Of a DNA stretch of 64,000 nucleotides, positions 23,711 through 33,987 are shown piece after piece. The position numbers and the translations under genes are program-made. Position 1 is the stretch's first letter, and the number at the start of each line of letters is the position of its first letter. This DNA is from Periplaneta americana. Its lineage: Eukaryota; Arthropoda; Insecta; Blattodea; Blattidae. The notes under the pieces are model-generated. The model worked only from the letters and a program-made list of their open reading frames with translations, made no database searches and had not been told where the DNA came from. The DNA lies in the NCBI RefSeq assembly GCF_040183065.1, contig NC_091118.1, positions 212,095,029 to 212,159,028 on the forward strand, given 5' to 3'.

Positions 23711-25988
23711 GATGTGAGACCTTCAACTGCCATTCATTAGGAAGTGGAAGTGCTTCCTCCATCATTCAACTCGGATTAAGTTCCTTTATTCTGATTTCGT
23801 TATAACATTATTTCCTTCATTCCACTGGATAGAGAAGTAATGTCAGTCTAGATCACTGGTCTCAAACTGTGCATCACAGTTCCCACGATGTCTGTGAACA
23901 TATTTCTATAATCACTGTTATGAATTTAACAGTATTTTTTTTTACAAAAGATATTTACACAGAACTTTCTTCGCTACTGGTGAAATACAGAATATATTAA
24001 ATTTCGAAGATTTAGATCTAGCTTCATTTTTAGGTAGACAAGTTGAGACGTTAAAGAACAACTACTTTTTGAGACTTTACACCCATTTATTGAAATGAAT
24101 CTTTTACAATAAGATAGTCCCCCAAACAAATAGAAAATAAAAATTCTCACTTCAGTAGTTTGCACAGTTTTCATCATAAATTCCAAAATATTATTCAAAT
24201 ACTGTATCATATTTAACGATTTCTTGTATTAAAATATTTTCAGATAATTTACTCTGGTGAAGTTCGTTTAACAATATTGATAATATTAAAATTAGTTTTG
24301 CTTCTTACCCCATTTTCACGTGAAGTTGAAGGTAGGTCCAATCTCAAAGCCAGGTTTCCCATATTATCCTTAACGAAGGGAAAAATATAATCTAAACCTC
24401 TCTGGAGTGAGTCACTATTGCTTATTCCCTCTTTTAACGTTTTAATCTTTTTTAAAATCATTTCATGGCCTCCTATCTCACCAAACTTAATCCTTGTTCT
24501 GAAATGTATCATGTAAGGTTATATTAAAAATATTCTAGAAACTTTCAACAATTGAAAGACCATATGGTTTGGTTAGACTAATATGCTACAACATAATGGA
24601 TGGAAATCGAATAAAAATAAAAGTTAAAGTGTACCAAAAATAAAAGCGCATTTCTATTTAAGAAACATTCGGATTTACTTGTTTAATTTACATAAATCTC
24701 GTAGAATAAATATAATGTACCAACATAGCTGTAAGATGACTTACATAAACCTTTGTTTAAGGTAGGCCTAAAACCAAAATTTACTCGATTTATAACAGGT
24801 GAACGCACCAGATTGGGAAAATTTCTACTTATGATGGATTAAAAAACATATCATTTACACTATTTTGTATGAAGATGTTTTCAGTGTCATGAACTTAGAA
24901 AGATGAAAACAATTGTGTTACGAGTGCTTGTAAAATTCGATAAAGAAAAAAATAACTGACATTTTTTAAACTTTGATCGACAAACATATTACCGATACCA
25001 TAATAACGGAAAAAAAACATAGCTCCATTTGTTTACACATATAAAGTGTATTATTATTTTGAGTGAAATTACTGAATAAAACAGTTACCAGTACGACAGT
25101 TTCAAAATATAATAGGTCTTTTAAAAAAATCCCAATTTTTTATGTAAGACATTCCTCAGTAATAGCCACATTAAATTTATTAGAATAACAATGTCAAAAA
25201 ACTCTTAATCAGTCTGTTCTATTATATTATACAGTCATGTAAACATGTCATATTTACATCAAGAGAGTTCAAAGACACTTTAACAAGAATTTGAGGAGTC
25301 TATGGATATTTTTAGAAGCCAAAACTGCTTTTCCAACATAAAGTTTCGAGACACTGATCTAGATTATCCCACAGTGTTAACGTTCATTATAAGCTTACCA
25401 ACATAGTAGATCTGTGATCAAATCAAGAGCAGTTTTATTTTATAATAATGATAAGCAAAGCTATTGGCAGAGGCAGGTATAAAGTTATATATCTTTGGAA
25501 CTATTAAAGCTACGTGCATGATATTTGGTGCACATATTCTTTAGGTTATTAAGAAACTTTCCTCTGTAATAGAAATTTGTTCTTTTGTTGCATCTGAAAA
25601 TAATATACCTCCAAATATCTATAAAAATGCAGTACTGCTACCTCTAAAATTCATTCTTGAAATGTAATTATCTTAAAATTTTGAAAGCACAATATCAAAA
25701 TTCTGCTACAGACAATTTAAAGAATTTGCTAGAAATTTTTTATTTACCTGTGAAAATGGCCGAAATATATCTATTTTAATAATTATTGTATTCTGTTTCT
25801 TCTTTTTTTATTGTTTATTTGTTTGTTTGTTTGTTTTTTTTTTTCAAAATTTGGGCTTCCATTTTTTTTTCCCCCAGTATCTAATCTCAAATTTAAATTG
25901 TTGCAGCAATTATATTTCTGCTTACAAAAATGAAAATTGTGCATCAATTATGAAAAGATATCAAATTATACCACCCTCTCCTCTTAAG
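23711..25988. other. 3' UTR and intergenic DNA
   Basis: Downstream of the SLC35E3 stop. AT-rich. The only distinctive content is the - strand exon-like ORF at 24309-24498. AATAAA-like signals are present (e.g. near 24608 and 24705), but none can be assigned. Confidence 0.5.
24309..24498 (-). CDS. Possible exon of an unrecognised gene
   Basis: On the - strand an open stretch of about 63 codons lies between a TTTCAG acceptor (just above 24498) and a GTAAGAAG donor (24308-24301). It reads TRIKFGEIGGHEMILKKIKT, then LQRGLDYIFPFVKDNMGNLA and LRLDLPSTSRENG. The composition is protein-like and unlike the transposon families in the window. I do not recognise the family. It could be an exon of an antisense neighbour, a retrocopy fragment, or chance. 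Confidence 0.35.
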
Positions 25989-26000
25989 AAAAGTTATGTT

Positions 26001-26205
26001 GTATGACTTGAGGCTTTCCCGGTGTTTGATATAAAATAACTCTTCTCGGGTTCTCAGCGAGGTGAGTTGGAGATTAGCTTCCAAGCTTTCGTCGGCTAGC
26101 TCTGCCATCTTCTTCATCCCCTGAAGAAGATGGCAGAGCTAGCCGTCGAAAGCTTGGAAGCTAATCTCCAACTCACCTGGCTGAGAACCCGAGAAGAGTT
26201 ATTTT
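26001..26205. mobile_element. 205-bp palindromic element with hammerhead motif
   Basis: A 12-bp duplication AAAAGTTATGTT (25989-26000 and 26206-26217) brackets a 32-bp one-sided segment (26001-26032) and a near-perfect palindrome (26033-26205, arms about 84 bp, centre about 26119). Each arm, read outward, carries CTGAAGA/ATGAAGA, a helix II and GAAA, as in the Penelope-like insertions at 6 and 27-28 kb. No coding sequence. I interpret it as a minimal, doubly 5'-truncated Penelope-like insertion. Confidence 0.75.
26118..26160 (+). ncRNA. Hammerhead ribozyme motif (palindromic element)
   Basis: CTGAAGA (26121-26127), helix II GATGGC/GCCGTC (six pairs with one G-U), GAAA (26148-26151), AG/CT as a two-pair helix III, cleavage after AGCTT (26155), helix I CC/GG. 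The mirror copy on the - strand (core 26117-26111) starts ATGAAGA and is predicted inactive. Confidence 0.65.
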
Positions 26206-26460
26206 AAAAGTTATGTTATCCAATATTGTGCAATTTTACGTGGTTCCTTGTTTGTTTATTGCATTGGTAAATAAATAGTGTTGCCAATGTAACAAATTCC
26301 TTTTTACACATTCCTTCGCTGTCTTGTATCATTTCATTTTACAGAAATATTCAAGGAAATACTTAAGGGGGAGGTACACCATTGGCCTGCAAAAATTTAG
26401 TGAAATTCATTTTTTTTATATCTCAGCTACTACAAAAGCTAAATAGACAAAACTTTTCAT

Positions 26461-26870
26461 ATATTATTATGATGTACCGAAGTACATATGATATTTCCGT
26501 GCAGAAATTCTGCGTCATCATATGATGAAGGATGAGTGGAATGGAGAAAAATTCTCTCCGGCACCGGGATTTGAACTCGGGTTTTCAGCTCTACGTGCTG
26601 ACGCTCTATCCACTAAGCCACACCGGATTCCCATCCCGATGTCGAATCGAATCCTCTCAGTTTAAGTTCCACCTCTTGGGTTCCCTCTAGTGGCCTACCC
26701 TCATGCACTGCGTCACAGATGTATGACAGTGGCACAATGTCCACACATGTGCAGAGGTGCACTCGTTATGAGTGACTAAGTGGCCAGATCTGATGGAATA
26801 GAGCTGAAAACCCGGGTTCAAATCCCGGTGCCGGAGAGAATTTTTCTCCATTCCACTCATCCTTCATCAT
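26461..26870 (-). mobile_element. tRNA-headed palindromic SINE (family D, copy 3)
   Basis: Perfect 12-bp duplication AAAACTTTTCAT (26449-26460, 26871-26882). On the - strand: an inverted tail plus half tRNA (26870-26800), the family spacer, a complete tRNA-like head (about 26632-26560, A box TGGCTTAGTGG, B box GAGTTCAAATCCC), and the full tail ending with GTACTTCGGTACATC. The ends therefore form inverted repeats of about 80 bp around the promoter. Confidence 0.85.
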
Positions 26871-27370
26871 AAAACTTTTCATGCTTAATATATTTACATT
26901 ATTCTTTATAAAACACTATTCAATTACCTGTAAAAATAATAATCAAATTTTTATATTTGTTTACAACCATAAAGCATTTACATAATAAAATATACAATTA
27001 ACTAAATACAAAATTAACTAAATATCTGCATGATTATTTTACTGGAATGTTTTAAAGACATCAACAACATAGTCTAGGATCTTTTACCTATTCCTTCAAG
27101 GAATATTTTTTTCTTAATCGTTACCTTCAATATTAAGTTTTCTAAAACTTTTTATTAAGAAAACAATATTTTCTGAAAGAATAGATAAAAGATCCTAGAC
27201 TATGTTGTTGATGTAGGTTTTTAGAATATTTCTGTAAATGAATCATGCAGATATTTAATTACATGTATATTTTATTATGTAAATGCTTTATGGTGGTAAA
27301 GAATTATACAAATTTGATAAGTAACTGATTAACTAGTGGACTTACTCGTGTTAATTATGTAAGTCTTTGC

Positions 27371-27414
27371 GGCTTACAGCTGTTTCGGTGCATCATCACA
27401 CCATCTTCAGAGCC
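27371..27414 (-). ncRNA. Hammerhead ribozyme motif (PLE-2, - copy)
   Basis: On the - strand: helix I GGCT, core CTGAAGA (27410-27404), helix II GGTG/CACC, GAAA (27386-27383), helix III ACAG/CTGT with no loop, cleavage after TA (27375), helix I AGCC. GGCT and AGCC are fully complementary. All core positions are conserved. Confidence 0.82.
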
Positions 27415-27524
27415 TACTAGATCTTGGCGTCATCTCGAACTTCTCTGCCTGTTATGTGGGTGCGTTTGATTGTTGAAAGGTGTTGAATAGTGGAGTCAAG
27501 TAGTGTGTGTGTACTGAAATTGAT

Positions 27525-27912
27525 CTATATGTTGAGAATTTGATCAGGTTGTGTTTTAGTGTGTTTGTATATTTCATATTGTTCTAGTGTGTTGAGTTTT
27601 TGGTGCTTGGGTTGTGTGTGTAGGATTTCCATGTCCGTATTTATGTTATTGTATGTATGGTTAGCATTGGTTATGTGATCGGCGTATGTAGATGTATTGT
27701 GTCCTCTGGTTATTGCTTTAATGTGTTCTTTGTATGGTGTTTGGAATGATCTGCCTGTCTGTCCAATGTAGAAACTGTCGCAACTATTACATGTGAGTTT
27801 GTATACACCTGTGTGGTCGTATTTGTTTGTTTGTGTTGTTTGTGTGTTGAGATGTCTTTGTAGTGTGTTTTCTGTTCTGTATGTTATGTTGTATTTCTGC
27901 TTTCTGAATGAA
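27525..27912 (-). pseudogene. GIY-YIG endonuclease fragment (PLE-2, - copy)
   Basis: The - strand frame contains YRTENTLQRHLNTQ, then GVYKLTCNSCDSFYIGQTGR, HNTSTYADHITNANHTYNN and NTLEQYEIYKHTKT. This is the GIY-YIG nuclease domain at the end of Penelope proteins, which nicks DNA for integration. The ORF extends upstream only through the palindrome junction, so its first about 60 residues are artefact. The RT domain is missing. Confidence 0.8.
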
Positions 27913-27989
27913 GATGCGATCTTCACGCAAAACACAACACAAACACAAGAACACAAGGAATACATCACACTAACATATGAAAACAAAAG

Positions 27990-28524
27990 CACACATAAGA
28001 TCGCATCTTCATTCAGAAAACAGAAATGCAACATAGCATACAGAACAGAAAACACACTACAAAGACATCTCAACACACAAACAACACAAACAAATAAATA
28101 CGACCACACAGGTGTATACAAACTCACATGTAATAGTTGCGACCGTTTCTACATTGGACAGACAGGCAGATCATTCCAAACACCATACAAAGAACACATT
28201 AAAGCAATAACCAGAGGACACAATACATCTACATACGCCGATCACATAACCAATGCTAACCATACATACAATAACTTAAATGCGGACATGGAAATCCTAC
28301 ACATACAACCCAGGAACCAAAAACTCAACACACTAGAACAATACGAAATATACAAACACACTAAAATATACCACGATCAAATTCTCAACACACAGATCAA
28401 TTTCAGTACACACACTCTATTTGACTTCACTATTCAACACTTTTCAACAATCAAACGCACCCACACAACAGGCAGAGAAGTTCGAGATGACGCCGAGACA
28501 CAGAAGGCTCTGAGGATGGTGTGA
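27990..28524 (+). pseudogene. GIY-YIG endonuclease fragment (PLE-2, + copy)
   Basis: Intact frame with IASSFRKQKCNIAYRTENTL, GVYKL (codons from 28111), FYIGQTGRSF (from 28147), the conserved Arg downstream of YIG, YADHITNANHTYNNLNADME and a C-terminus ending ALRMV at the stop of the hammerhead region (28524). The nominal ORF starts at 27793, in the inverted copy, so the N-terminal part is not natural. The nuclease part shows no stop and may be young. Confidence 0.82.
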
Positions 28525-28549
28525 AAAAGCACCGAAACAGCTGTAAGCC
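28506..28549 (+). ncRNA. Hammerhead ribozyme motif (PLE-2, + copy)
   Basis: Helix I GGCT (28506-28509), core CTGAGGA (28510-28516), helix II GGTG/CACC with a 7-8-nt loop, GAAA (28534-28537), helix III ACAG/CTGT without loop, cleavage site TA (after 28545), helix I AGCC (28546-28549). The core is conserved and the four-pair helix I is perfect. Confidence 0.82.
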
Positions 28550-28835
28550 GCACAGACTTACATAATTAACACGAGTAAGTCCGCTAGTTAATCAATTACT
28601 TATATTTAAGTGTTAAAAGTAGTGTACGCAAGATTCAAAATGGATTATCAAGACAAATTTTATATTATTTTTACAGGTAGTTATTAGCTATTTCAATATT
28701 CTGAATAGTGTTTTATAAAGTGTAATGTATGTATATTAAGCATGGAAAGTTTTGTTCATTTAGCTTTTATAGTAGCTGAGATATAAAAAAAATGAATTTC
28801 ACTAAATTTTTGCAGACCAATGGTGTACCTCCCCC

Positions 28836-29225
28836 GTTCAGTCTTTTACATCTCAAACAAATAGTGTGTTCATGTACAAGAACAAACTAAAGTACATCTC
28901 TGTTAGTTAATTGTGAAGTACTAGTAGCAATTTTGGCAACAGTTTATTATAATCATATCAACTGAAATCATTTTTGCTTTATAATATGAAACAAATGATA
29001 AAAGTAAAACCCTATTTTGTTAAAAATATAGCATACACGCACAAAGTGACACAGATTAAGATGTTTAAACTATATTAGTTTTAAACGGATCTCCGTGTAT
29101 GTACCTGTTAATTCCCTTAAAGAGATGTATATAGTTTATAGTGAACGTCTTTGTATGTTTTTATACGTGACAGAGGTAATTATTATTGTATGCTATGTAT
29201 GTAAGTCACATGATAGTATCGAAAA
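28836..29225. other. Intergenic, nothing recognised
   Basis: AT-rich DNA between the foldback and a mariner element. Confidence 0.5.
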
Positions 29226-29227
29226 TA

Positions 29228-30124
29228 CTTGGGTTGGATAAAAAGTAATGGCAGCAGTTCGATATTTCTGACATGGCTTTATTCACAGGGGTACAACATT
29301 TACGTACCTTCTATATAGTCGCCCCCCCTTATTTATTACCTTTTGCCAAATGTTTGGAAGGCGTCGTACACCATCAGCGCGTCCATCTTTGTTGATGTTC
29401 TGTATTGACCGCCCTAAAGCACGGATAAGTTCATCTCTGGTATTGTACCGGGTCCCTCGCAGTGGATCTTTCACTTTGGTGAAAAGATCGTAATCGCATG
29501 GATCATATCGGGTGAGTACGGTGGATGTTCCAGTAGTCCGCGTTTTCCGTCTGCCTTGGAGGTACAGCGTGGTGCAGTATTACCCCATCAATGTCATACG
29601 CCACAATGAACATCTCCTTCACAGCACTTTGTGTAGGGCGCACTTTCTTTGGACGAGGAGAACCGGGATGCTTCCATTCATTTGATTGGCGTTTCAAGTT
29701 TGGTTCATACGAGTGAGTCCAGGTTTCGTCCATAGCAACGATTCGTCCAAGAAAGTCGTCACCTTCCCTTTGGTACCGGTGCAACAAGGCCTTCCCGGAA
29801 CGTTTTAACTGTGCGATATGGCAACGCTGCATCGCCACATGCTTCACGCAGTCCCTGAAAACATTCTTGTGCACTATGACCTCGTGGCATTTCAATTTTG
29901 ATCCAGGAACGTTGCTCTTGTTTTGTAAGTATGGTCTTAGGGCGCTCGCACTATCCCTGTGAAAGTGAACGTTCTACACACTGCAGTAGATTGATGGAGT
30001 ACTGTCGCCGCTGGCTGCACTAACTCATCTAACATTCCTTGTTCATGTCCACACAGCTGGCAGCTCTCGAAAGCACCATCGTCACGTGACAGCAGTGTTG
30101 CCATTACTTTTTATCCAACCTATG
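29228..30124 (-). mobile_element. mariner element with internal deletions
   Basis: Ends share GGTTGGATAAAAAGTAATGG as terminal inverted repeats, with TA at 29226-29227 and 30125-30126. The - strand holds pieces of a mariner transposase in order (N-terminal QGLREACGDA.., catalytic block at 29895-29503, C-terminal block at 29474-29283), but segments between them are missing. About 900 bp, compared with about 1.3 kb for an intact mariner. Confidence 0.85.
29283..29895 (-). pseudogene. mariner transposase, deleted and frameshifted
   Basis: On the - strand 29895-29503 encodes LHRYQREGDDFLGRIVAMDE (first catalytic Asp), TWTHSYEPNLKRQSNEW, then VAYDIDGVILHHAVPP. It breaks off after PRQTENADYW. 29474-29283 resumes with KDPLRGTRYNTRDELIRALG and RRLPNIWQKVINKGG. 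The stretch with the second and third catalytic Asp is deleted, so the protein cannot be active. Confidence 0.85.
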
Positions 30125-30126
30125 TA

Positions 30127-31385
30127 TCTCTGGAAACATAGGGTTCAGAAAACTGAGACAAACTTTTTAATCAATATTTCCTCTTGTTTTTAATTTCGCC
30201 TTGAATAATTTTTGTGCACTATTTAAAGGAAGTATGGATTTTCGTCTTAAGGAATATATTCTCGTCCTTTAAGGGCGATTAAGGTCTAATTTTTCATATT
30301 CTGTCTAGTGTTTAAATGTCTATAAAGACAGTATTTTAATAAATCGACTGATATTCAAAGTATAACGATTTGCATCATTATGTATTAACTTCAGATTAAG
30401 TAATCTCTTGTAATTTGTTTCTCAGGAAATACGTTTCATGTATTAAGACAAGTTAACGTACAAACTTATTATTCTGATATGGTAACAATGGTTTTTGTCG
30501 ATATCAGTATTGCTTTAGTTCACAAGTATCTGAGAGATACTAAAATGTATTAGAAAACGAATTCTTCTAAAAGAGTTGTGATAATTTTTTACTTTCATAT
30601 CTGCTACCTTTCAGATAGGCTTAGAATTGAAAATTTGAAGTATTTTATTACCTGCCTAATAATACTATGCTGGTTTTATAGTTGATTTAAGTCCACAGAT
30701 GTGGGCAAATTATGAGATTAACCAATGAAGTTTATTTATACTCGAAATCAGGTGTATATTTTTCATGTTAGAAAATAGTTATTTACGTAATTAGGACAGA
30801 AAGTGATACTTTTGTGTATGAATGAGACCGAATTTCGAAACATGTACGACACTTTCGTACGTCCAATATTTTTTGGCACAACTGCATGGATATTCTGTGT
30901 GAATTAATTAACCTATTAAATAAATAACAGACTACCGGTATTGAGATTTTTGTATGCTAGGAGTCATGGCCCACTAATACTACATTGTCTTCATAGTAGG
31001 TCTAGTTATGACGTCATGATTGTTGTGTAGCTATAGTAACCGCTTGTGTATTCTGAACCATGAGAAAACTCAAAATGGCTTTATCAAAAAAATATATTTC
31101 GTTCTGATGTTAAGAGAGAGATTCTAAGGAGGCCTTATGTAAATTAATACCTAGAAAATCTAAAGAAAGACACATGATGGAAAATGTTTTTTTTTTTTTT
31201 TTTTAAGAATGGACGAGATGTAACAGTGTGGAATTACTAACGGAACATGTAATGCTTGCGTTTTCAATCAAAAGGTAGGCCTATATCTGCTTATATAGTG
31301 TGTTAAGCTGTGGCTATGAAAATGTTTGTATATTATTTCTGTTTCTGTAAGTAAAGCTAAATAAATAAGATTATCTTTTAGCATT
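30127..31385. other. Intergenic, nothing recognised
   Basis: AT-rich, no ORFs or repeats I can name. Confidence 0.5.
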
Positions 31386-31399
31386 CTTAGTAGACTAGG

Positions 31400-32600
31400 A
31401 GGCATTGTCTGCGATTTCTGTGTTCATAGTTGGTGACCAGAAAACGAGATTAGATTTGCTAATTTCGTCGCCTTTATTACATCCTGATCAAAAGTTTTGT
31501 ATATTAAATTCCTCAATTTGCCCATCATTAATCTACACATTTCAGACAATGCCCTTGAAAACAATACCCAACATCTTTTTAGATAACGCTGATAGTATTT
31601 TAAAGAAATTTTGCAACTACCAGCTGACACGCCCGATTCTATGGTATATACACATCGTAAATATAAAGGTTTTGGTTTTTTTAGGTTACGCTGGGAATCC
31701 ATGCTACAACACATTAACGGCTTAAGGGTATTACACAAAACTAATGATCCTTACATTACTTCCACTAGGGACCTTATTGAGGAGAGTAAAACATGTTTAA
31801 AGAGCCTTAAATTAACTCCTGCTAATTCTTTTTTAAATAATCGTGAAAATTTTGTGGATTCTCGAAAAGTTATAGACGCTTTAAGAGAAAAAGAATTTGA
31901 AAATTGGTGTACATTGCAACAAAAGGGTAAAGGAGTGATTCTTAACAAAGAGTTCCCCCCAGCAAACAGCTGGATAAGAAATCACAAAGGTCTAACCCTC
32001 TCGGAATGGATAGACGCCCTTAAAATGGTAGGCTATGTCGCTCCGGTCCGAGCTGTACCGGGTAGAAGTCGGGATGGTACCCGCTGTAGGCGCTGTCTCA
32101 GCTAGATTGAAACTCTTCCCCATATCCTTGACTTCTGCTCCTATAATGAGGCCCTTCGCAACATCCGTCACCATGCTGTCCGTTCTATGCTGGCCGAGGC
32201 ACTGAAGGAAGTAGGGTTTACAGTCCATCAAGAAGTGCAGGGACTAGCCACACAAGGAAGTGTTCGGTGAATTGATATCATTGCCATTAAGAACAACTCG
32301 GCATACATTCTCGATCCCACCATAAGATATGAGACACATGCAGATCAACTGCATGAGGTGGACAGTGAAAAGAAACGGATCTATGTACCAACAATCCCGT
32401 TCTATAAAGATAAATATAGCCTTTCCCACATTGATGTAATAGGTCTGATGGTGGGAGCACGAGGTACCATACCCTCCTTCTTTGGCAACAAATATAAAAA
32501 CCTGGGCTAACACACAGCATTGTGAAGGAAATAGCCATTAGTGCCCTCAAAGGATCGATTCAGATATTTCGAAATCATTTGTATGGGAGTGATAATGGAA
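31400..32600 (+). pseudogene. LINE with restriction-like endonuclease, C-terminal part
   Basis: Reading frames from 31405 and, after a frame change near 31605, from 31611 join into the region behind reverse transcriptase: HPDQKFCILNSSICPSLIYT, then LPADTPDSMVYTHRKYKGFG and DPYITSTRDLIEESK. The frame goes on past an in-frame TAG at 32103 and a TGA at 32269 (likely a mutated Arg codon) through CRRC...H..DFC (zinc knuckle) and then IDIIAIKNNSAYILDPTIRYE-like residues and YSLSHIDVIGLMVGARGT. This resembles the zinc-knuckle plus restriction-like endonuclease end of R2/NeSL-type LINEs. The family name is by recall. Confidence 0.75.
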
Positions 32601-32975
32601 ATTTCAAGTTATCTTAACCAATGGCTGTTGATTGGTTTAGATATCAATGCCAATAAATCCATACTATTATTTTTCTCGCGGTATATGGCATTCATATCAT
32701 TCTAACGTATCTGATGATATTTTTTCCCCTTTCTTAACTGTAAATGAGCACAAACACTACTTAGGTGTAAATTTTTCTGACATTTTGTATATTCGATTCC
32801 CTAACCGTTTCAAATGTATATCATTTTACCTTTTAGGTGTGTTTCCAAATTATATGTAATACGCTTTGTCAAATCTGGCAACCTTTTCATAAGGGAAGTT
32901 AAATTTAATTAATTAATTGTGACGTGGTAGTTTTCATAATGTTTCGTCATAGCTGTTTATATTACCACATTCTAG
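32601..32975. other. Intergenic, nothing recognised
   Basis: Possibly the LINE 3' UTR in its first part. Nothing else seen. Confidence 0.4.
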
Positions 32976-32981
32976 TATATA

Positions 32982-33131
32982 CAGTCACGAAGCTTGAGTT
33001 GTGAGGGTGCTAGGAACAAAAGACTGTGCTGGTACTATTTCGCATTGTCTGTAATGAGGCGATATTAGCGATCCTAGTGGTTAGCAACTATGTATGGATG
33101 CATATTTACTACGTATTGAGCTTCGTGACTG
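32982..33131. mobile_element. 150-bp MITE, ends CAGTCACGAAGCT
   Basis: CAGTCACGAAGCTTGAGT at the left and the inverse of CAGTCACGAAGCTCAATACG at the right, embedded in TATATA on both sides (TA-type target). No ORF. Sequence looks little eroded. Confidence 0.78.
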
Positions 33132-33139
33132 TATATATT

Positions 33140-33975
33140 AGACTGTGATATTACTATGACAATTTTGCTTTATTCATACGGGAAAGTGAATCGTAACAGT
33201 CTTTTTGGTGTACGCGTACAGCAAAGAAGAACTTTCTAACCAATAATGTGTTATGAAAAACAGCAGTTTCCATGTAGGTGTGCCAAGAAAGTATTTTGTG
33301 TGATCTAGCTCGCTTGGATATTAAATTATTTTCATTCATGTATGTGTTCTGAATAACATTTAAAAAAAATAACCTCATATAAATGGTAGGCCTAATATCA
33401 TTAGCAACATAATAGAGGGAGTGAATTCTTACGAATTATTTTAAATGTGTGATGGAAAAGAATGTGTCATCTGCACATTTTCCTTTGCAATTATGTTCTC
33501 CACTTACAAAGCTAATGTCATTACTTTTCAGGTTATTAATAACTTTTTTTTGTTCCTTATTGTTTTTATGTATACCACCTTTCTATATGTTTTTAACCAT
33601 TTTCAGAAGAAAGAGAATTTTCAGGCTGTAGGAAGAAAATGTGATATTTTCATATTCGTTAATACAGGGTGTCTGTTTTATTTCCTTACCTAATCAGAAT
33701 TGGCATTGTTCGCAGCTGTGCTGACAATTTCCGTCATGTGTCCCACAAGATAGTTTTAAACCATCTCTTGACAATCACTTATCTTTATAATTATTGTTTA
33801 TATTAAGATGCAGATATAATGCTTTTCTTTAAAATGCTCCACAATAACTATTATATTTCTTAGGCTTTCCTAGGTTAAAATATATCATTTCCTCTTGCAT
33901 TTCTTATCTGGTACACTTCCATTCTATCTCAGTTTTCAAAAAAGATTTTTATAGGTTGACTTAAGAACTTCGACA
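33140..33975. other. Intergenic, nothing recognised
   Basis: AT-rich. Overlapping ORFs at 33445-33690 are T-rich chance frames. Confidence 0.5.
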
Positions 33976-33987
33976 TTATAAAAAATT

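Larger units (their letters stand above)
27316..28652. mobile_element. Penelope-like element, 5'-to-5' inverted dimer (PLE-2)
   Basis: ACAAATTT lies at 27308-27315 and 28653-28660, interrupting one arm of the foldback. Two Penelope 3' halves point outward from a junction near 27915-27990: - strand copy 27915-27319 and + strand copy to 28603. Both carry GIY-YIG ORFs and a hammerhead motif near the outer end. A 49-bp unpaired tail (28604-28652) follows on the right. No reverse transcriptase is present. Confidence 0.85.
26367..28835. mobile_element. Foldback element split by two later insertions
   Basis: GGGGGAGGTACACCATTGG at 26367 is repeated in inverse ending at 28835. Ignoring 26461-26870 and 27316-28652, the arms are continuous inverted copies: 26367-26460 plus 26871-27118 against 27130-27315 plus 28653-28835, centred near 27124. 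The blocks ATAAAGCATTTACATAATAA and CATCAACAACATAGTCTAGG occur in both arms. No coding sequence belongs to the foldback itself, and no flanking duplication is obvious. Confidence 0.78.

Noticed and set aside
27525-28127. 200-residue - strand ORF as a full Penelope protein
   Set aside because: The first third runs through the inverted junction. Only the GIY-YIG part is genuine, and no RT is present.
32287-32550. - strand ORFs over the LINE endonuclease
   Set aside because: Shadows of the + strand reading frame, which encodes recognisable endonuclease motifs.
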